A stretch of DNA of 64,000 bases from Plasmodium brasilianum. Its lineage: Eukaryota; Apicomplexa; Aconoidasida; Haemosporida; Plasmodiidae. The stretch spans positions 3,073,412 to 3,137,411 of the forward strand of contig NC_090125.1 in the NCBI RefSeq assembly GCF_023973825.1, given 5' to 3'. A program made the translations under genes and the position numbers. Under the pieces are notes generated by a model. It saw nothing but the letters and a program-made list of their open reading frames with translations, made no database searches and was not told the DNA's origin. Of the stretch, positions 61,151-64,000 are shown piece by piece. The stretch's first letter is position 1, and each line of letters begins with the position of its first letter.

Positions 61151-62612
61151 TCATTTTTTTCTCCATGAGGAAGCAATTGTTTCCAACTTTAAAAAAATCA
61201 TATCAATGTTTTTAAAAAACTTTTCATCCTGTATCATTCTTTTCCATAGTTGAAAAATTCTCTTCTTTTTTCGTAATATATAATAATTGTATGCCCTTAT
61301 GAATTTATTATTTATGCTTTTTGTAGATAAACTCAACCACGCAGAAAATATATTCATGATAACATTATTAATTCTCTTTTTCTTTATCTTATTAAAAAAT
61401 AAGAAAATGTGTTATGTATACATGTATGCATGCACATATATATATCTATATATGAATATGATATCTGCATATTTGTACGTGATTTAAACATATTTCAACA
61501 AATTAAACTGGATACAAGCTTACGCAATAATACTTTCAAGTATACTCTTTTTGTATTCAGAAACTCATTTTGTAGAATTTTAAAGGAGCGGAATTTTAAG
61601 TTTGTTCTTCGACTTGCAAGCGTGAAAATGCTTATCGATCTAGTAACACAATTCGTTAATTTACGGGTGCATTTATTTTTTCTGGTTTCACAAAGCAATA
61701 AAAATATATAGATTAGCATCTACAATTAGTAGTATGGAAATATATGGAAAAACAAATAAGAAAAAAAACTGAATGAAATGAGAAAAGGAAAAAAAAAAAA
61801 TGAAAAAATATATATACATATTTATACTTGTATGTACAACCCATCAATATGCGCGACAAATAATTCATATCATTCGAGCAACATACGAAAATTAATACTC
61901 AGGCACGATTTTTTAAAATATACTGGCAGAATATAAATGCACAATTGAAAAAAAACTATATATAGAAAATATATGAATAACTTTTGTGCAACTCCCAAAA
62001 ATAGATGAAGTAAACAATGTAAAAACGTGAACACTTGGAAACGTGCATAATTACATGCACAAAATAAGTGCTAATGAAAAAATTAATCAAGAAATCATTA
62101 GCGGAAATGTAAATTATATATATATATGCATATTTCTGTATTTTTGATTATATTTACAAAAAGGAGAGAAAAACAAGTTTCCACTTTCTTCGAATATCAC
62201 TAAATTTAAAAACGCACAGCAAACTTTGTATTTTATAATATTCAGTTAATATTGTAAAAAGGGCCTTTCTTTTTAATTGCGTATAATAATACTCTTTAAC
62301 AACTTTTAACAATTTAGTATATTCTGCTTTATCTTCTTCTACTTTCTTTTTTTTCCTGAAACATTATTTAGGATGCTCTTTATAAATGTACATATAGAAT
62401 TTTCTTTTTATGTTTTTGTTTTTTTTGTTTTTCGCTTTTTGCTCTTTGCTTTTTGCTTTTTTTTTTTTTTTTTGATCTCTTTAAATTTATTGCTATACTA
62501 TAATTTATTACAGAATATTATTAAAGTGGATTTTTTTGCTCAGGAATATCTTATTAGCAGAATTATCATCTTGCAAATTTTGTAGCTTAACTTTATCAAT
62601 GAACTTTTGCAT
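61151..62612 (-). CDS. SFI1-like (centrin-binding repeat) protein, four exons
   Basis: Exons on minus: 62512..62612, 62185..62355, 61516..61681, 61151..61387. All phases agree and the sum is 224 residues from the Met at 62612. Pieces read MQKFIDKVKLQNLQDDN, then LLKVVKEYYYTQLKRKALF, then CTRKLTNCVTRSISIFTL and LNTKRVYLKVLLRKL, then FSAWLSLSTKS, RAYNYYILRKKKRIFQLWKRM and an SSWRKK end. The spacing of A/L, Y, L-R-K-K and F-x-x-W resembles the ~23-residue helical SFI1 repeat that binds centrin. SFI1-type proteins scaffold centrin fibres at centrosomes and basal bodies. Donors are GTAATA, GTGGAA and GTATCC, the last two weak. More N-terminal exons may exist: 62690-62790 holds coding-like minus-strand pieces (HKLKNNMYLLCK). 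The gene converges on the giant axonemal-type gene. Confidence 0.55.
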
Positions 62613-63626
62613 GTTTAGTGTTCATATACATTTACATAAAAATAAATATAATACTGATGTTAATTGTGTTAACTGCTGGAATGTTGATTTGCTTTTTTTT
62701 AGAAGATTCTGAAAAAGACCTTGCATAACAGGTACATATTATTCTTTAATTTATGATATATTGATGCTTGTACTGAATGTAAACAGTGATCGTATATATA
62801 TTTTTTTTTTTTTCTAAATAGAAGGAAATATATATACTGTATTAGCATCTTTACTAATTTTACAGTCATGTGTAACGTTTATTGCTGTTTTAAAAAAACT
62901 ACTTAAAACTTAAAAAAAAGAATAAAATAAAAAATAATAAAATAAAATAAATTAAGCATTAATAAAGTAAACATTTTCTTAATACATTGAAAACATTAAT
63001 AGGATTTGAAGTATTTAATATATTTTAAAGATGTATCAATAGAACTTTTGCATTTATTTATTTATATTATAATTTTAAAATAAAAAAATATACTTTGATA
63101 ATAAAAAGATAAGGTATACCACAATACACGTAATTTACCTAAGCAAAATAAACAAAAATCTTATTTTAACGAAGATAATTAAAAAAAAAATTTTTTTGTT
63201 TTATAGATCTCCTATAAAACAGATGAGTAAATGAAGCTTAACATTTAAGTACATATATATATGAGTATATATAAGTAAAAAAGATTCCAAAATAAAAAAA
63301 AATATAACTTCATAATTATTAGACAAATATATAAATTTTAAATTAAAAGTACTTCATTTCGAGAAAACTATAAATACATAAAGTTTCCAGAATTTTAGTC
63401 ACGTAATACATTATGCATATGTGTGTGTATATTTAAAAATATATTAATAATTAAACTTAAAATACTTCTTTAACCTTTTACTTTCCAATGAATTGCAACT
63501 TCATTAAAGGTGTACATTCTTCCAATTTTTTTCTGTTTTTTTTTTTTTTTTTTTTCCCCCGATCTTTAAGATGGTCATTTAATAATTAATTAATTTTATA
63601 TATGAATTTCCCTTCATTAACTTGCA
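62613..63626. other. Spacer between two minus-strand genes
   Basis: AT-rich. The part at 62640-62800 contains minus-strand coding-like pieces that could be 5' exons of the SFI1-like gene. The rest (62900-63600) shows only A/T tracts, including poly(T) at 63537. Confidence 0.4.
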
Positions 63627-64000
63627 CTATAATACTGTCTTATCTGTACTGCTAAGCATTTTATCATTAAAAACATTTCGATCTACTTCATATATTTTGG
63701 AGTCCAATTTATTCATATTATTTTCATTTAAACTATTTTCGTTTATGTTATATCCACTTAAATTATTTCCGCTTACCCCACTTAAACTACTCTCGCTTAC
63801 CCCACTTGAACTACTTTCGCTTATCCCATTTGAACTACTTTCGCTTATCCCATTTGAACTACTCTCGCTTATCCCATTTGAACTACTCTCGCTTATCCCA
63901 TTTGAACTACTTTCGCTTATCCCATTTGAACTACTTTCGCTTATCCCATTTGAACTACTTTCGCTTATCCCATTTGAACTACTCTCGCTTATCCCATTTG
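63627..64000 (-). CDS. C-terminus of a Ser-rich repeat protein (runs off the right edge)
   Basis: Minus-strand reading with stop at 63627-63629, open to the window end, about 124 residues visible. The distal part consists of perfect 8-residue repeats SESSSNGI, passing through SGVSESSL and NNLSGYNINENS variants into a unique tail (LDSKIYEVDRNVFNDKM, ending TDKTVL). Repeats of this kind are common in surface, exported or nuclear Plasmodium proteins and are usually disordered. No domain is visible in this fragment, so no function is assigned. Confidence 0.75.
   Translation of the reverse strand, partial: NGISESSSNGISESSSNGISESSSNGISESSSNGISESSSNGISESSSNGISESSSNGISESSSSGVSESSLSGVSGNNLSGYNINENSLNENNMNKLDSKIYEVDRNVFNDKMLSSTDKTVL
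63770..64000 (-). repeat. 24-bp coding minisatellite
   Basis: On the minus strand AGCGAAAGTAGTTCAAATGG+GATA repeats with a 24-base period (variants AGCGAGAGT and AGTGGGGTA), about nine copies and continuing past the window end. It encodes SESSSNGI. Confidence 0.9.

Overview
The window is nuclear DNA of a malaria parasite (genus Plasmodium). It is extremely AT-rich and full of poly(A), poly(T) and (TA)n tracts. Introns are short with GTAATA/GTATAT-type donors, and the proteins carry Asn-, Lys- and Glu-rich low-complexity inserts. Three genes are recognisable at once: histidyl-tRNA synthetase, the GCN2-type eIF2-alpha kinase eIK1 and fructose-bisphosphate aldolase. From memory these are neighbours on P. 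falciparum chromosome 14, so this is probably the syntenic core region of another species. Many intergenic minisatellites and moderate GC would suit P. malariae or P. ovale, but I cannot settle the species from sequence alone.

Layout, left to right. 1-308 (-): 5' end of a secreted, charged protein running off the window. 309-2873: minisatellite-rich DNA with unresolved coding-like islands. 2874-6206 (+): HisRS. 6840-7380: a small basic ORF and a possible opposite-strand exon. 7662-8855 (+): a prolyl-hydroxylase-fold protein whose iron ligands look degraded. 9710-10249 (-): basic orphan protein. 12392-14604 (+): aldolase, with its start codon probably alone on the first exon. 16.1-18.85 kb: a cluster of small genes, of which the two-exon coiled-coil gene (17640-18210, -) is clearest. 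20769-26172 (+): eIK1. 27969-29801 (-): a three-exon gene whose C-terminus matches ataxin-10. 31252-32862 (-): a three-exon lysophosphatidate acyltransferase. 34668-35688 (-): EF-hand protein. 36436-60841 (+): one giant 14-exon gene for a protein of about 7,146 residues made of ASH/MSP-type beta-sandwich repeats, with a C-terminus like CFAP47. 61151-62612 (-): an SFI1/centrin-binding-like protein. 63627-64000 (-): C-terminus of a protein with 8-residue Ser-rich repeats.

The genes form loose functional groups. The left half holds translation and nutrient control: HisRS charges tRNA-His, while eIK1 carries a HisRS-like sensor domain and phosphorylates eIF2-alpha on starvation; aldolase is core glycolysis. 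The right third (34.7-62.6 kb) has a microtubule flavour: an EF-hand protein, a giant axonemal-type protein and an SFI1-like protein. In Plasmodium the only flagellated stage is the male gamete, so a male-gametocyte programme is a reasonable inference. I rebuilt exon joins by hand from splice sites, reading phase and protein sense. Where a join is weak or phases disagree (notably exon 2/3 of the giant gene) I say so.
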